Below, one piece after another: positions 6,074-6,540 of a stretch of 6,540 nucleotides of DNA. The stretch's first letter is position 1, and each line of letters begins with the position of its first letter. Source of the stretch: Deltaproteobacteria bacterium (GTDB taxonomy: Bacteria; Myxococcota; Polyangia; Polyangiales; B10-G4). Position numbers and translations under genes: made by a program. The notes below the pieces were generated by a model that saw nothing but the letters and a program-made list of their open reading frames with translations, was not told the DNA's origin and ran no database searches. Where the stretch lies: the NCBI GenBank assembly GCA_019312705.1, contig JAFDCW010000260.1, forward strand, positions 1 to 6,540, read 5' to 3'.

Positions 6074-6540
6074 ATGGATAGAGGCTGGTACGTAAGATTC
6101 GTTGTCGTCGTGGGCTTGGTCGCCGCTGCCTTATTGGCGCTTTGGCCGAGCGTGCACGCTTGGTTCCCCGCCCCGGCGTGGGTTCAGGAACAGTTCACCG
6201 GGCGCATTAGCCCCGGGCTGGACATCCGAGGTGGCCTGCGCCTCGTTTACGAGGTCGAGGTCGACGAGGCTGTCCGGTATCGGCGCGATCGGGAGGCTGA
6301 CCGCCTCATCCGGCGCGTCGGCGTCTTGCTCGAGCTCATCGAGGAAGATGAGTGGGACGAGGTTTCCCGCGAGCAACTCGAAGAAATCCGCGAGCAGGTG
6401 CAAGCCCACCGCTTGGGTAAGCAGCAGATTCGGCTCACCTTCACCGACGCGTCCAAGGTCGATGTGGTCGAGCGGGACTGGCTTCGGGAGTTCTTCCCGG
6501 ACCTTCGTGAAGCTTCCCGCAACGGAAACCAGCTCACCCT
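6074..6540 (+). CDS. secD: Protein translocase subunit SecD, N-terminal 155 codons
   Basis: SecD with SecF uses the proton gradient to help pull exported proteins through SecYEG into the periplasm. Translation from ATG 6074 gives 155 codons with no stop before the edge, roughly a quarter to a third of the usual length. Residues 8-24 form the first membrane span (RFVVVVGLVAAALLALW). Residues 48-61 read GLDIRGGLRLVYEV, matching the SecD signature usually written GLDLQGG. A charged, probably helical segment follows in the first periplasmic domain (64-125). GAGGA at 6058-6062 lies 11 bases before the start. The GTG at 6066 is in another frame and was not used. yajC ends 30 bases upstream, so the two are very likely co-transcribed, with secF expected beyond the window. 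Confidence 0.93.
   Translation, partial: MDRGWYVRFVVVVGLVAAALLALWPSVHAWFPAPAWVQEQFTGRISPGLDIRGGLRLVYEVEVDEAVRYRRDREADRLIRRVGVLLELIEEDEWDEVSREQLEEIREQVQAHRLGKQQIRLTFTDASKVDVVERDWLREFFPDLREASRNGNQLT

Overview
The window is GC-rich bacterial DNA with strong G/C bias at third codon positions, which is why long spurious reading frames appear on both strands. It holds two gene groups that diverge from a 122-base gap at 5475-5596. The gene content suggests a Myxococcota or related 'deltaproteobacterial' genome: a receiver/PATAN (DUF4388)/J-like/TPR mosaic protein, a full-length GlnE, and a YajC-SecD pair of the type seen there. This placement is inference from gene style. No rRNA or other taxonomic marker is present.

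Minus strand, left of the gap: glnE (5474 to 2565) encodes a complete 969-residue bifunctional adenylyltransferase/adenylyl-removing enzyme for glutamine synthetase. Its TGA stop overlaps, as ATGA, the start of a second gene that runs from 2568 to base 1 with no stop, so at least 856 codons are present. By hand translation this second protein has, in order, an atypical receiver domain, a PATAN/DUF4388 domain with its usual downstream region, a degenerate J-domain-like segment, a long acidic and proline-rich linker with a DNA tandem repeat, and the start of a TPR array. It is the largest and least ordinary item here. It is easily missed because its frame is open to the window edge.

Plus strand, right of the gap: yajC (5597-6043, GTG start) and the first 155 codons of secD (6074 to the edge) form the usual start of the yajC-secD-secF Sec-translocon accessory operon. 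YajC carries an N-terminal nine-glycine run encoded by a perfect (GGT)8 repeat.

The two groups serve different purposes: nitrogen assimilation control plus a probable scaffold or regulatory protein on one side, and protein export on the other. The most notable point is the tight coupling of glnE to a multidomain pseudo-receiver scaffold in which both the phosphoacceptor Asp and the J-domain HPD are replaced. No RNA genes, CRISPR arrays, insertion sequences or convincing terminators were seen.
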